Below the pieces are notes generated by a model. That model was not told the origin of the DNA and did not search any database. It was given only the letters and a program-made list of their open reading frames with translations. 64,000 nt of DNA from Hyphomicrobium denitrificans 1NES1 (GTDB taxonomy: Bacteria > Pseudomonadota > Alphaproteobacteria > Rhizobiales > Hyphomicrobiaceae). A program made the translations under genes and the position numbers. This document shows positions 38,531 through 48,060 of the stretch, piece after piece; position 1 is the first letter of the stretch; each line of letters starts with the position of its first letter. The stretch is from positions 744,001-808,000 of the forward strand of contig NC_021172.1 in NCBI RefSeq assembly GCF_000230975.2. The letters run 5' to 3'.

Positions 38531-39018
38531 TCATACCCGACTTCGGTCCCTGGGTTGACGGTCTGAAGAGTACATCGATTGAAAAACGTGCGCGCGTATA
38601 TCTCGACGACGGGCCGCAACCGATTTTGGATCGGGAACTGCCGGCGGATGTCTCGCTCCACACGACCGCACTTGCCGGCGGACCACATCGGCTGACGATC
38701 GTGGCGCGCGGTGAGAGTGGAGGCGAAGGCGTCAAGGAAGTTCCGTTTGTCGTTCACAACGGGCCCGGGATCATCATCTCGGGGCTGCGGCCGCATTCCA
38801 CACGGCGCGGCAATATCCGCTTCACAGTCGACGCTTTCAGCGCTGATGATCCGTTTGATCCACGCCGTGCCTAGGCGCGCTCGTCAATTCCGGTTTGGGT
38901 GATGTCCCTGTTCGTGGTCGCCTGGGCCGTCTGGTACGCAGCTCGCATGCTGGATGTGCCGGCCGAGTTCGCGCATACGCCGACCTACAGCAGCCAGACC
39001 ATAGGATCTCCGCGTTGA
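38530..39018 (+). pseudogene. Remnant of membrane-anchored cytochrome-type protein with in-frame amber
   Basis: Directly after the terminase piece the frame reads FIPDFGPWVDGLKS, then an Ig-like segment (ARVYLDDGPQPILDRELPADV; VPFVVHNGPGIIISGLRP; VDAFSADDPFDPRRA), a TAG at 38872-38874, and without frame change a membrane helix (IPVWVMSLFVVAWAVWYAA) and VPAEFAHTPTYS. In relatives, as I recall, this pattern is followed by a c-type heme domain; here it ends at TGA 39016-39018 with no CxxCH. The 5' end is missing. It lies just upstream of xoxF, so it may once have been an electron acceptor; this is inference. Confidence 0.6.
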
Positions 39019-39310
39019 TCGCAAGCTCATCGAAGATCACCGAATTCGGATTTGGCCGCGAATTTGTTCAATCAGATTCCGGGCGAGAAAGGCGATCTCA
39101 ACCCAGGCGTGCCCACCTCATCAAAAAACGTCGCGTGCGCCGCATCCGTGCGTGCACCCACAATCGCGTCGACATGGGCGTTGTCACAAAAATATGTATT
39201 TCAAATATATCTTATGTGTACGATGTTCAGTGGCACGTCGCGCAATAGCGCGAAACTAATCAAGGGGGCGATTTCGACTGACGGGGCATACGTCGCATAA
39301 GGAGAATGAG

Positions 39311-41134
39311 ATGCGAATATCCACCGTAAGCTGCGCACTGGCCTTACTGGCCTACGCCACGACGCCAGCTCTCGCCAACGAGAGCGTGACAGAGGCCGTT
39401 AAGAATCCAAAAAACTGGGCGATGCAGCAAGGCGACTACGCCAACCATCGCTATTCCACACTCGATCAGATCAACACGTCGAATGTCGGAAAAATGCAGA
39501 CGGCATGGAGCTTTTCAACCGGCGTTCTCAGAGGTCACGAAGGATCGCCGCTCGTCATCGGCAACATGATGTACCTGACGACGCCATTCCCCAACGTCGT
39601 CTTTGCACTCGACCTCGATAAGAACCAACAGATCGTCTGGAAATATACGCCAAAGCAGGATCCTTCCGTTATTCCCGTCATGTGCTGTGATACAGTGAAC
39701 CGTGGCGTGCAGTATGCGGACGGCAAGATCTTCCTCTATCAAGCGGACACGACGCTCGTCGCCCTCGATGCCAAGACAGGCAAGGAAATTTGGAAAGCCG
39801 TCAACGGTGATCCAAAGAAGGGCGAAACTGGTACGAGCGCGCCGCTCATCGTCAAGGACAAAGTGATTGTCGGCATTTCCGGTGCCGAGTTTGGTATCCG
39901 CGGGCGCCTGACGGCCTACAACATCTCGGACGGCAAGCTCGCCTGGACCGCCTACTCGACCGGTCCGGATCATGACATGCTTGTTGATCCGGAAAAGACG
40001 ATGTCGCTCGGGAAGCCGATCGGCAAGGACAGCTCGCTGAAGACCTGGAACGGGGACCAGTGGCGGATTGGCGGCGGCTCGACCTGGGGCTGGTATTCGT
40101 ACGATCCCGAGCTAAACCTGATCTATTACGGGACGGCAAATCCCGGAACCTGGAACTCGGTGCAGCGCGCGGGGCCGGACGGCAAGCCCATCGATCAGAA
40201 GTGGACGATGACGATCTTTGCCCGCGATCCTGACACGGGCGTGGCAAAGTGGGTATATCAGATGACGCCGTTCGACCAGTGGGACTACGATGGCGTCAAC
40301 GAGATGATCCTCGTGGATGGCCTCGACATCAAAGGTCAGAAGCATAATGCGCTCGTTCACTTCGATCGCAGCGGCATTGCCTACACACTGGACCGCAAGA
40401 CGGGCATCCCGCTGGTGGCGGAGAAGTTCGATCCGGTCGTCAACTGGACGACGGGTATCGATCTTGATCCGCAGAGTGCGACATATGGGCGGCCGAAGGT
40501 GGTTGACGCCAAATCGCCATTCCACAATGGCCAGGACGTGAACTCCAAGGACATCTGTCCAGCGGCCCTCGGCAGCAAAGACGAACAACCCGCTTCGTAT
40601 TCGCCATTAACGGGCCTCTTCTACGTGCCGACCAACCATGTGTGCATGGACTATGAGCCATTCAAAGTCTCGTATACGGCGGGACAGCCCTACGTCGGCG
40701 CAACATTGTCGATGTATCCGCCGAAGGGTGAAGAAGGCCACATGGGCAACTTCATTGCCTGGGACGCGAGCAAGGGCAAGATTGTCTGGTCGAAGCCCGA
40801 GAGGTTCTCGGTGTGGTCGGGCGCGCTCACGACGGCCGGCGGCATCGCCTGCTACGGCACGCTCGAAGGTTACTTCAAGTGCGTCGATCAGAAAGACGGC
40901 AAGGAATTGTACAAGTACAAGACGTCATCGGGCGTCATCGGCAACGTCTTCACCTACGAGCATAACGGCAAGCAGTACATCGGCGTCTTCTCGGGCGTCG
41001 GTGGTTGGGCCGGCATCGGCCTTGCGGCCGGGCTAACCAATCCAACAGACGGATTAGGTACGGTCGGCGGCTACTCAGCCTTAAGCAACTACACGGCTCT
41101 TGGCGGTTCGTTGACCGTCTGGTCGTTGCCATGA
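39311..41134 (+). CDS. xoxF: Lanthanide-type PQQ methanol dehydrogenase
   Basis: A periplasmic quinoprotein of 607 residues with a signal peptide ending near ALA/NE. It oxidises methanol (and formaldehyde) using PQQ. Features: adjacent Cys125-Cys126 (VMCCDT) that form the family's vicinal disulfide, metal ligands expected at Glu193 and Asn277 (GTANPGTWN), catalytic Asp325 and the extra Asp327 in WDYDGVNE. The second Asp marks XoxF and coordinates a lanthanide; calcium MxaF enzymes have Ala there. AAGGAG lies 7 bases upstream. Neither xoxG (cytochrome) nor xoxJ is adjacent, which is unusual. A strong terminator follows. Confidence 0.95.
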   Translation: MRISTVSCALALLAYATTPALANESVTEAVKNPKNWAMQQGDYANHRYSTLDQINTSNVGKMQTAWSFSTGVLRGHEGSPLVIGNMMYLTTPFPNVVFALDLDKNQQIVWKYTPKQDPSVIPVMCCDTVNRGVQYADGKIFLYQADTTLVALDAKTGKEIWKAVNGDPKKGETGTSAPLIVKDKVIVGISGAEFGIRGRLTAYNISDGKLAWTAYSTGPDHDMLVDPEKTMSLGKPIGKDSSLKTWNGDQWRIGGGSTWGWYSYDPELNLIYYGTANPGTWNSVQRAGPDGKPIDQKWTMTIFARDPDTGVAKWVYQMTPFDQWDYDGVNEMILVDGLDIKGQKHNALVHFDRSGIAYTLDRKTGIPLVAEKFDPVVNWTTGIDLDPQSATYGRPKVVDAKSPFHNGQDVNSKDICPAALGSKDEQPASYSPLTGLFYVPTNHVCMDYEPFKVSYTAGQPYVGATLSMYPPKGEEGHMGNFIAWDASKGKIVWSKPERFSVWSGALTTAGGIACYGTLEGYFKCVDQKDGKELYKYKTSSGVIGNVFTYEHNGKQYIGVFSGVGGWAGIGLAAGLTNPTDGLGTVGGYSALSNYTALGGSLTVWSLP

Positions 41135-41150
41135 CACTGAGTTGAAGGGA

Positions 41151-41177
41151 TGGCGCGGATTAACGTGATCCGCGCCA
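41151..41177 (+). terminator. Terminator downstream of xoxF
   Basis: A perfect 10-bp stem, TGGCGCGGAT (41151-41160) pairing with ATCCGCGCCA (41168-41177) around a 7-base loop, followed by CTTTCGT. It begins 16 bases after the xoxF stop. The T-tract is short but the stem is very stable. Confidence 0.75.
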
Positions 41178-41569
41178 CTTTCGTGCGGCGGGGAAGTGAC
41201 CACTTCCTTCTAGCAACGCAGAGAATCGAGCGTGCACTGGATTCCCATACCGGCTTGCTGCGGAAAGCAGTACCTGATCCTGGGGGTTGAGCTGCCGCAC
41301 CATACCAGGATTGTGCGTTTTTGCGTGAGATGAGTTGCTTTCCGATGGAGCGGCAGCTGGGCCAGCATCGGTTTGCTGCCGGATTGAACAATCCGATGGA
41401 TAAATCTTGGTACGGCCGGCGGTTAATCAGTCCTCAGCAAATACACGGTGTTCGGCGGTTTGCCATCCGGACGCTGTCGTAGTGGTAAGAAATTGGCGCA
41501 GATCGAAAGCTCTACACCAATTTTTTCAACTGCAAGCGATTTAGGAAAACATTGTGTCGTGGGGATTGC

Positions 41570-42283
41570 TTAGTAGCCCGCGAATTCTTCCGTCCGAATG
41601 TTGTCTTCGTTCACGTTCAGCCGGATGAGTAACTCGCGCATCGCCTTGACCATGCCTTCGGGGCCGGCCAGATAATAGATTGGCCGGTTCAGATCCGGGA
41701 CGTATTTCATCACCATTGCTTCGTCGACGCGGCCGCGTTCGCCATGCCAGTCATCCGGCGCCGACTCGGACGCGACCGGCACGTAGGTGATGCGCCGATG
41801 TTTCGATGCGAGTTGTTCGAATTCCGCCTTGAACGGAAAATCTTCGAACGTACGGCAAGCATGCAGTAAGGTGATCTCATGCGCGGTCCGGTCATGAAGG
41901 GATTGGGCGATCATGCTCCGGACCGGCGTCACGCCGATACCGCCGATTAAAAACGCCGCCGGCGTCGCTTGCGTCTTATGCAAGGTAAAGTCGCCGTACG
42001 GTCCGTCCAGGGCCACTCCCGCGCCAACGGGCAAGTTCTTCAGGCATCTTTTGTATGCGGTATTGCGCATGCGTGTCGCAACCACCAAATTCGGCTCGAA
42101 CGGCGCGTGCACCAGCGAAAAACCACGCGTATCGCCTTCGGTATCCGTCTCCGCCGGATTGATCAGCGTGAAATCCGCAAATTGTCCTGCCCGGAATTCG
42201 AAATTCTCCGGCTTCTCAAATGAGAAAGCCATGGTATCGCGAGCGATAGTTTCCTTTTTGAGCAGTTTCACATTGGATTTCAT
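41570..42283 (-). CDS. FAD/NAD-binding oxidoreductase (ferredoxin reductase type)
   Basis: About 237 residues. An FAD-binding barrel (FRAGQFADFTLINP) is followed by a nucleotide-binding domain (AAFLIGGIGVTPVRSMIAQSL; YYLAGPEGMVKAMRELL). No plant-type 2Fe-2S domain and no CxxxxCxxC motif is present, so it should take electrons to or from a separate carrier. I chose the ATG at 42283 (GAGG upstream); an ATG four codons upstream is possible. It is transcribed towards xoxF and ends 0.4 kb from its terminator; no functional link is proven. Confidence 0.85.
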   Translation of the reverse strand: MKSNVKLLKKETIARDTMAFSFEKPENFEFRAGQFADFTLINPAETDTEGDTRGFSLVHAPFEPNLVVATRMRNTAYKRCLKNLPVGAGVALDGPYGDFTLHKTQATPAAFLIGGIGVTPVRSMIAQSLHDRTAHEITLLHACRTFEDFPFKAEFEQLASKHRRITYVPVASESAPDDWHGERGRVDEAMVMKYVPDLNRPIYYLAGPEGMVKAMRELLIRLNVNEDNIRTEEFAGY

Positions 42284-42461
42284 GGGCAACCTCATTTCTA
42301 TACAGTTTTAACAGGGGCTTATTCAAATATGAGAATTTAAGCCGCTAATCGCAATATATTGAGCATGGGAATTCGGATATGCGTGACCGAAGTGATTTGC
42401 ACTGGTACTGTTTCAGATAAAATCGGCCAGGAACAACTTCCATCAAAGAAGTTACGTCATG

Positions 42462-42693
42462 ATGAGACAATCATTTCCCACAGCTCATTCGAAACTGAAA
42501 CGCGCCTACGAGCCCGAAGGCGAACGATGGCACCCGTATTCTTGTCGACCGTCTATGGCCGCGCGGCGTCAGCAAGGCGGAGGCCGGGATCGATGAATGG
42601 ATGAAGGAAATCGCCCCAAGTACCGAGTTGCGCAACTGGTTCGGCTATGAGCCGACACACTGGAATGAGTTCCAGCGTCGAAGTCGAGACTAG
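42462..42693 (+). pseudogene. DUF488 family gene fragment, frameshifted
   Basis: The first frame gives LKRAYEPEGE, then an extra base near 42525 moves the sense into DGTRILVDRLWPRGVSKAEAG and IDEWMKEIAPSTELRNWFG, ending at TAG 42691-42693. The motif is characteristic of DUF488. Only about half of the family length is left. It runs directly into a TonB receptor fragment. Confidence 0.8.
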
Positions 42694-42947
42694 CGGCAGC
42701 TGGGCTTGGGGTCGTGCATCACACCAACTCCTACGCGTCGCTCCAACCGGCAACCAATCGCGTGAAGCTGCCGGAATTTACCACAGTCGACGCCGCGCTC
42801 TATTGCCAAATCAATGATTACGTCCGAGCGCAGTTCAACGTCACCAATCTCTTCAACGAGAACTACATCGTCTCTGCAGACAGCAATGATAATCTGCTGC
42901 CTGGCGCAACGAGGACCTTCTTAGTCTCGCTGACTTTATCCTTTTAG
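42694..42947 (+). pseudogene. C-terminal fragment of a TonB-dependent receptor
   Basis: About 84 residues forming the last strands of an outer-membrane siderophore receptor (VKLPEFTTVDAALYCQIND; RAQFNVTNLFNENYIVSAD; ATRTFLVSLTLSF with the terminal Phe). The remaining 600 or so residues are missing and there is no start signal. A deletion has joined it to the DUF488 fragment. Confidence 0.85.
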
Positions 42948-43062
42948 AATCGAGCCGCGCAGCTACGTGTGTGCGCACCTCGTTTGTTACTCGAAGGAAG
43001 AAGTTGCACGTAGTTTGCATGGGCTGGGAGGCAATCGATGACAAAGCACGGCGATTAAATCG

Positions 43063-43245
43063 TTGCCGCAGCAGAGAAGACCCGCCGCTGCTGCCGTGGC
43101 CTGGAGCTTGATCCGCTACGTCGATGTCATCTTGCGCCGCTATCATGAAGTCACGGGCGAGCACGGAATATTGCACGAGACCGGGGAGACGTTCCTAGAA
43201 CTGGCGGAACGTCGGATGCAGGAGACAGAATCCGAAGGGCAATAA
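43063..43245 (+). CDS. Small protein, paralogue A (GETFLELAERRM family)
   Basis: Up to 60 residues, ending IRYVDVILRRYHEVTGEHGI, LHETGETFLELAERRM. A second copy with the same ending lies at 44230-44463. The conservation between the two suggests the protein sequence was under selection. The start is uncertain, and the family is not one I recognise. Confidence 0.4.
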   Translation: MPQQRRPAAAAVAWSLIRYVDVILRRYHEVTGEHGILHETGETFLELAERRMQETESEGQ

Positions 43246-43391
43246 GTGCGACGCGATAGCCGGGTCTGGCTATTAAAATTTCGGGGATCGGCGCCTTACC
43301 TTCTAAAACAAGACGGCAGCGACCCTCAAGAGCGTGCCTCGCAGGCGATGAAGACGTGCCGCGGACCGAGGTTTCTCTCGGAGGCGGGAGA

Positions 43392-43853
43392 TCAACTTCG
43401 CGAAGGCCTTTCCTCGTCATCGAGAATAGCCGCGGCGCGACGTACGATACCAAGCATTAAGCCCGACTCAAATGCACGCAGTAGTACGCCCTCGCAAAAA
43501 CGTTCCTGTCGGATGACAGCAGTGAGCAGGCGCAAAAGTTATTCGGGCGTCGCTTGGGCGAGCTTCGACGGATCATGGCACAGCGACTGTGCTTCGTCCG
43601 CGTGCGCCCAGCCTGCCCATCTGAACCCTGTCAGAACGCAGCCATTATCATAGGCGGATTCAACGAAATCTTCGGCGATGTCGCTGTAGACCACATACGG
43701 CATGATGAACTCCCCGGACTCGGTATTCCGACCAGAGGTAATGGCGCCAGCGTGGAAGTCAGGGCTTTCCAGAGCTGGAAGATAACGCGTCAACGCCCGG
43801 AGTTGCGGCAGGAAATCGGCCTTGTGAAAGACGTTGTCGCTGTTTTCGATCAT
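43392..43853 (-). pseudogene. DUF6508 protein broken by TAA
   Basis: The first 104 residues (LRALTRYLPALESPDFHAGA; MPYVVYSDIAEDFVESAYDNG) match DUF6508. A TAA at 43539-43541 stops the frame after ATPE, but the same frame continues with the family's C-terminus (LLRLLTAVIRQERFCEGVLL; AFESGLMLGIVRRAAAIL) to TGA at 43392. CAA to TAA by one transition would explain it. Confidence 0.8.
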
Positions 43854-44229
43854 CGTGCTTGGCCGACTCGCGGAATCAAGAACCAGTAAATCCTTGACCT
43901 ACTGGTGGACTGCTTCTGCGGCTCGGAGAAAATGGAACGTGCGGCGCAGACGTCGACACTAACGCGTCCTTTTCATCAGAAGTCCAGCCAGTTTTTCGCT
44001 GCAGAAATCGGAATTTCGCACAAATGCCGGGATCTATTCGCGCGTCACCTAAAGAGGTTGCGCGTTTTTCGATCAGCGCTTCAGTTGTTCCGTCGTGACA
44101 CCGCCTGCCGCGCAGGCGAGAAGCGTGTCCACGTCAGGTAACAGTTGGAGAATCCGGGTTGTCACGTCGGATATTGTCGACCTTGTTCTGATCGGTTGAG
44201 TTTATCATTCTTACTCTCTCCCTGTTCTT
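43854..44229. other. Intergenic, nothing recognised
   Basis: No gene, repeat or hairpin of note. Lies between the DUF6508 remnant and the second copy of the small protein. Confidence 0.4.
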
Positions 44230-44463
44230 ATGTGTCACTGCTTGAGGCGGTTCGCAGGGAAGGAGATGACGGCCTGCCGGCCACATCTTTATGATGGAGC
44301 CCTATTCGGCACGCTCATCGACTGGTCCGCGCTATGTAGCTATGTATACGTCACCCTGCGCCGCCACCATGCATTCGGCCACCTCGGTATTCTGCGCGAC
44401 ACCGGGGAGGCGTTTCTGGAACTGGCAGAACGGCGGATGTGGGAGAAAGACTCCGCAAAATAA
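44230..44463 (+). CDS. Small protein, paralogue B (GEAFLELAERRM family)
   Basis: Up to 77 residues, ending YVYVTLRRHHAFGHLGILR, DTGEAFLELAERRM, clearly related to the protein at 43063-43245. The beginning of the frame is uncertain (ATGs at 44230 and 44266). No known domain. It lies just left of higBA. Confidence 0.4.
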   Translation: MCHCLRRFAGKEMTACRPHLYDGALFGTLIDWSALCSYVYVTLRRHHAFGHLGILRDTGEAFLELAERRMWEKDSAK

Positions 44464-44529
44464 CCTCGGGCATCCTAAGTCCTGAACGTGATCGCGCAAG
44501 CAAGGCAAAACGGGCGCTGAAGCTACGCC

Positions 44530-44859
44530 TTACGCGGCCCTGCGCCCCACGATTGCAGTATACACTTTCCGCTTCTCGACGACCGCCTTGGTCAAGTCGT
44601 ACATCGATTGTAGGTTCATCCAGAATTCTGCCGAGCCGCCGAAATAGCGCGCCAACCGGATTGCCGTATCTGCCGTCATGCCGCGCCGCTCTGCGATCAG
44701 CTCCGTCAGCCGATTAGCGGGAACGCCGATTTCCTTGGCAAGCGACCGCGCACTCATGTTGAGCGGCTTTAGGAACTCTTCGTCCAACATTTCGCCTGGA
44801 TGCGTCGAAACACGCTTCATGTCGAGCAGGCTCGGTGCCGGATGGGATTTCTTCGTCAT
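44530..44859 (-). CDS. higA: HigA-type antitoxin
   Basis: A 109-residue helix-turn-helix antitoxin (VSTHPGEMLDEEFLKPLNMSARSLAKEIGVPANRLTELIAERRGMT; ADTAIRLARYFGGSAEFWMNLQ), the standard HigA/VapI pattern. It neutralises the toxin encoded just upstream and represses the operon. GAGGAGAAAGG precedes the ATG. The order toxin-then-antitoxin is typical of higBA. Confidence 0.93.
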   Translation of the reverse strand: MTKKSHPAPSLLDMKRVSTHPGEMLDEEFLKPLNMSARSLAKEIGVPANRLTELIAERRGMTADTAIRLARYFGGSAEFWMNLQSMYDLTKAVVEKRKVYTAIVGRRAA

Positions 44860-44870
44860 CGCCTTTCTCC

Positions 44871-45152
44871 TCAGTGGTAATCCGTAATCTCAACTTCGCT
44901 CGGCCCCGCTTCCGTCCAACGGAAGCAAACTCGCCATTGGTCGTTGATACGGATCGAGTGCTGGCCGTCTCTGTCACCAGCCAATGCCTCCAAATGATTG
45001 CCAGGAGGAACAGCCAGTTCGCTCAACGCCGTTGTGCTCGCAAGCTGGTCGAGTTTGCGCTTCGCCACCGAGCTGACGTTTTGCCAACCCTCCTTAGTCT
45101 TTCCCGTAGCGAAGAATTCAGCCGTCGCTTTCGAGGCGAAATCGATTATCAT
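44871..45152 (-). CDS. higB: HigB-type toxin
   Basis: A 93-residue RelE/HigB mRNA interferase (MIIDFASKATAEFF; LDQLASTTALSELAVPPGNHLEALAGD; QHSIRINDQWRVCFRW; VEITDYH). HigB toxins cut translated mRNA at the ribosome. I chose the ATG at 45152 because family members start at this point; a GTG at 45176 is in frame. The promoter places the transcript start almost on this ATG, so the mRNA may be leaderless. Confidence 0.92.
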   Translation of the reverse strand: MIIDFASKATAEFFATGKTKEGWQNVSSVAKRKLDQLASTTALSELAVPPGNHLEALAGDRDGQHSIRINDQWRVCFRWTEAGPSEVEITDYH

Positions 45153-45153
45153 G

Positions 45154-45186
45154 CCGTAATATATAATACGGATCACGTATCGTCAA
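45154..45186 (-). promoter_or_regulatory. higBA promoter and palindromic operator
   Basis: On the minus strand TTGACG (45186-45181), a 17-base spacer and TATATT (45163-45158) form a near-consensus promoter. The near-perfect 18-bp palindrome CCGTAATATATAATACGG (45154-45171, plus strand) covers the -10 box and is the likely HigA operator. Confidence 0.7.
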
Positions 45187-45573
45187 CAGACAGTCGACCC
45201 TTACCATCCGGAAGGCGATGCGCCAGACTTCCCGTCCCGAGGTGGCAAACAGGGGCGATGCAGGGACCCACGCCGGGTTCAGATCGGCGTGCGTTTTCCT
45301 TACCATGGAAGGCTGCAGTCTCGCGATATTGGTGAACACCCGAGCCTATGCGCAGGCCAAGATATAGCTGGGCTAGGGAGTGTTCGGCGGACCGCGCTAG
45401 CAAGGGCGATCGGCGCGGCCAGGATCGGCGCGCTAATTTTTTGAAGTCTGCGGCGGATCAAGCGACGGAATTGGGAGTATGCTTCCCGCACGCATGCACT
45501 GACCAAACACGGCATGAAGCCTTGGTGCTTATCGAACATGAGCACAACAATGTTTCGTGGCCATTATTGACGG
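45187..45573. other. Intergenic, nothing recognised
   Basis: No gene recognised. It separates higBA from the truncated RTX frame; the missing start of that gene is not here. Confidence 0.4.
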
Positions 45574-46884
45574 TTGCGCTCAAATAAGTCGGCCCAGCCT
45601 CCTACGCGCCACAACGGCACCGGCAACTCGCTTGCGAACGTCATCACTGCTAATGCCGGTAATAACGTTCTCGACGGTGGGGCGGGCACCGATACCGCGA
45701 GCTACGCGACAGCGATGTCGGGCGTGATGGTGTCGTTGGGCTTGACAGGTGCGCAGGCGACGGGTGGATCGGGTACCGACACGCTCTTGAACTTCGAGAA
45801 CCTGACGGGCAGCGCCTATAACGACACGCTGACCGGGTCGGCGGGAGTCAGCAACGTCTTGACCGGCGGTGCCGGCAACGACACCTACTACGTCCAAGAC
45901 ACCGGTGACATTGTCACTGAGGCGGCCAATGGAGGCACCGACAGTGTGTTCTCTTCCGTAACCTACACTCTCGCTGCTAACGTCGAAAACCTGACGCTGA
46001 CGGGAACAGCGAATATCAACGGCACCGGCAACGCGCTCAACAATATCTTGACTGGCAACTCCGGCACCAACGCGTTGGCGGGTGGCGCAGGCAACGATAC
46101 CTACATCATCCAGAACACGACCGATGTGGTGAGCGAGGCCTCGAGTGCCGGAACCGATACCGTTCTCTCATCGGTGACCTACACGCTCGGGTCCAATGTT
46201 GAGAACCTGACGTTGACGGGGGCGGCGGCGATCAATGCAACGGGTAACGCGCTCGCCAATACCTTGAATGGTGGTTCCGGTATCGATACCATGATCGGCC
46301 ACGGCGGCAATGATACCTACTATGTCGACAACGCCGCCGACGTCGTGACCGAAGGCTACCAGGGTGGCAGCGACACGGTTTACGCGAGCGTCAGCTATAC
46401 GCTGGCGGCCGGCCAGGAAATCGAATTCCTACGGGGCAATGCCGGCTCGACTGGCCTGACGCTCACCGGCAATGAGTTCAACAACACGATCATCGGCAAT
46501 ACCGGCGCGGACACCCTCAATGGCGGTCTCGGCAATGACACCTTGACGGGCGGCTCGGGCGCCGACTCCTTCGTCTTCAACACGGCGCTCAATGCTTCGA
46601 CCAACGTCGACACGATCACTGACTTCACGCGTGGCTCGGATAAGATCAAGCTCGACAATGCGATCTTCACGGCTCTCGGGACAACGCAGAACATCGCGTT
46701 GCCGGCTTCCGCCTTCTACATCGGCACCGCCGCGCATGATTCAGACGATCACATTATTTACAATTCGACGACGGGAGACCTGATGTACGATCCTGACGGC
46801 ACCGGATCCGCTCCAGCTGTCCTGTTTGCCCATTTGTCTCCCGGGCTGACGACGTTGGCGGCAAGCGATTTTACGATCGTTTGA
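45574..46884 (+). pseudogene. RTX calcium-binding repeat protein, 5'-truncated
   Basis: Up to 436 residues of RTX-type sequence: nonapeptide blocks (GGAGNDTYYVQD, GGSGIDTMIGHGGNDTYYV, GGLGNDTLTGGSGADSFVF) alternate with SSVTYTLAANVENLTLTG units in three to four tandem modules, followed by a C-terminal domain (ITDFTRGSDKIKLDN; LMYDPDGTGSAPAVLFAHL) that normally carries the type I secretion signal. The only start is a TTG without a ribosome binding site and no N-terminal functional domain is present, so the 5' part of a larger exported protein seems lost. Confidence 0.75.
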
Positions 46885-47304
46885 CATTTGTCATTCGAGC
46901 GAGGGTTCCAGCGGATTCTCGCTCAAATGTTCCAACGAGAACTCCTTGCTGTTTACCTACGCCGAAATCATAGCTGCTTGAAAACAAGTGAGGCCTCGTA
47001 ACCATGAGGCCTACCGCAGAATGTTTGGGAGCTAATGTGGTGGGCCGAGTCACTACAAACCGGAGCTTGCGAATTGAGCAATCCAAGCAGCTCAGCGTCG
47101 GTTTGACGTTGATTCACTCTTAAGCCAAGGCGCCGTTAGCCGCGCGTCTAAGCCGGCTCCGCAGAGAAAGCTGCCGAGGACGGGATGGGGCATAGTGCAT
47201 CACACACGGGCGATCGTCCCAATAGCTGACATCGGCATCAAGACAATCGGCGACGCAAGAGCGCCGCCGACGGCGTCCGGTCTTAGGGGCATGGCGTCAG
47301 AGGA
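46885..47304. other. Intergenic: hairpin and conserved integrase 3' flank
   Basis: AGGCCTC/GAGGCCT forms a small hairpin near 46991-47012 without T-tract. The right part (about 47236-47300) is the downstream flank shared with the other integrase copies, with a TCGGCGACGC/GCGCCGCCGA inverted repeat. Confidence 0.5.
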
Positions 47305-47927
47305 TCAGATATCGATCTTCTCGGCGATCTCAATCGCGTTGTCGACCTCGATGCCGAGATATCTGACTGTGCTTTCAATCTTGGAATGCCCAAGCAAGAG
47401 TTGGACAGCCCGAAGGTTTCCAGTCCGCCGGTAGATGAGCACCGCCTTTGTCCGGCGCAGCAAGTGCGTGCCGAACTTCGCTGGGTCCAGGCCGATGCTG
47501 GCGATCCACTCCAGCACCAAACGCGTACTGCCGCGTTGTAAGCCCGCCTCTGTCGCCACGACCAGCGACGAGGAACTGGCCCGGCTTGCGTCCGGTCAAG
47601 CGCAGATACTCGTCGATGGCCTGGCGTGTCTGATCGGTCAGCTCAAACCGTACCGGCCTGCCGGTTTTCTTCTGCCGGATGGTTGCGCGGTCCATCGAGT
47701 ATCCACTCGGCGCAACATCATCGACGCGGACGGCAACTACGTCACAGCCGCGAAGCTTGCTGTCGATCGCTAGGTTGAAGAGCGCGAGATCTCTCTTCTT
47801 CCCTCGATTTGCAGCTTGGTCCGGATCGACCAGACGTGGCTAGGCCGCAGGGGCGGCTTCACGCCGACGAGCTTGCCTTATTCCAAGGTACTCGGGTCAC
47901 TGTCTTTCGGGCATGTTCCTGTTCCAT
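47305..47927 (-). pseudogene. Tyrosine integrase copy 1, multiply frameshifted
   Basis: Corresponds along its whole length to the intact integrase at 62718-63350, including start (MEQEHA, with AAAAGGAG upstream) and end (EIAEKIDI). It has lost bases near 47877 (WNKGKL broken), 47801 (IEGKKRDL broken) and 47523 (QYARLVLEW broken), and HSLRR has become HLLRR. It cannot make a working recombinase. Confidence 0.93.
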
Positions 47928-48060
47928 GATTTGTCTCCTTTTTAGAGAGACAAACGAACATGCTCCGCGGCAGCACCTACGCCCGACGGCCGGATTCGGG
48001 CTAAAACTTCCGTAGCTTGGTTAGCGGCAGACGCTTTTGACCCATAGCAGACGTCGACGG

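Noticed and set aside
39052..39300. 82-codon frame just upstream of xoxF
   Set aside because: No motif, no ribosome binding site and odd composition; probably non-coding leader or scar sequence.
46991..47012. AGGCCTC/GAGGCCT hairpin after the RTX frame
   Set aside because: Seven-base stem without T-tract; too weak to call a terminator.
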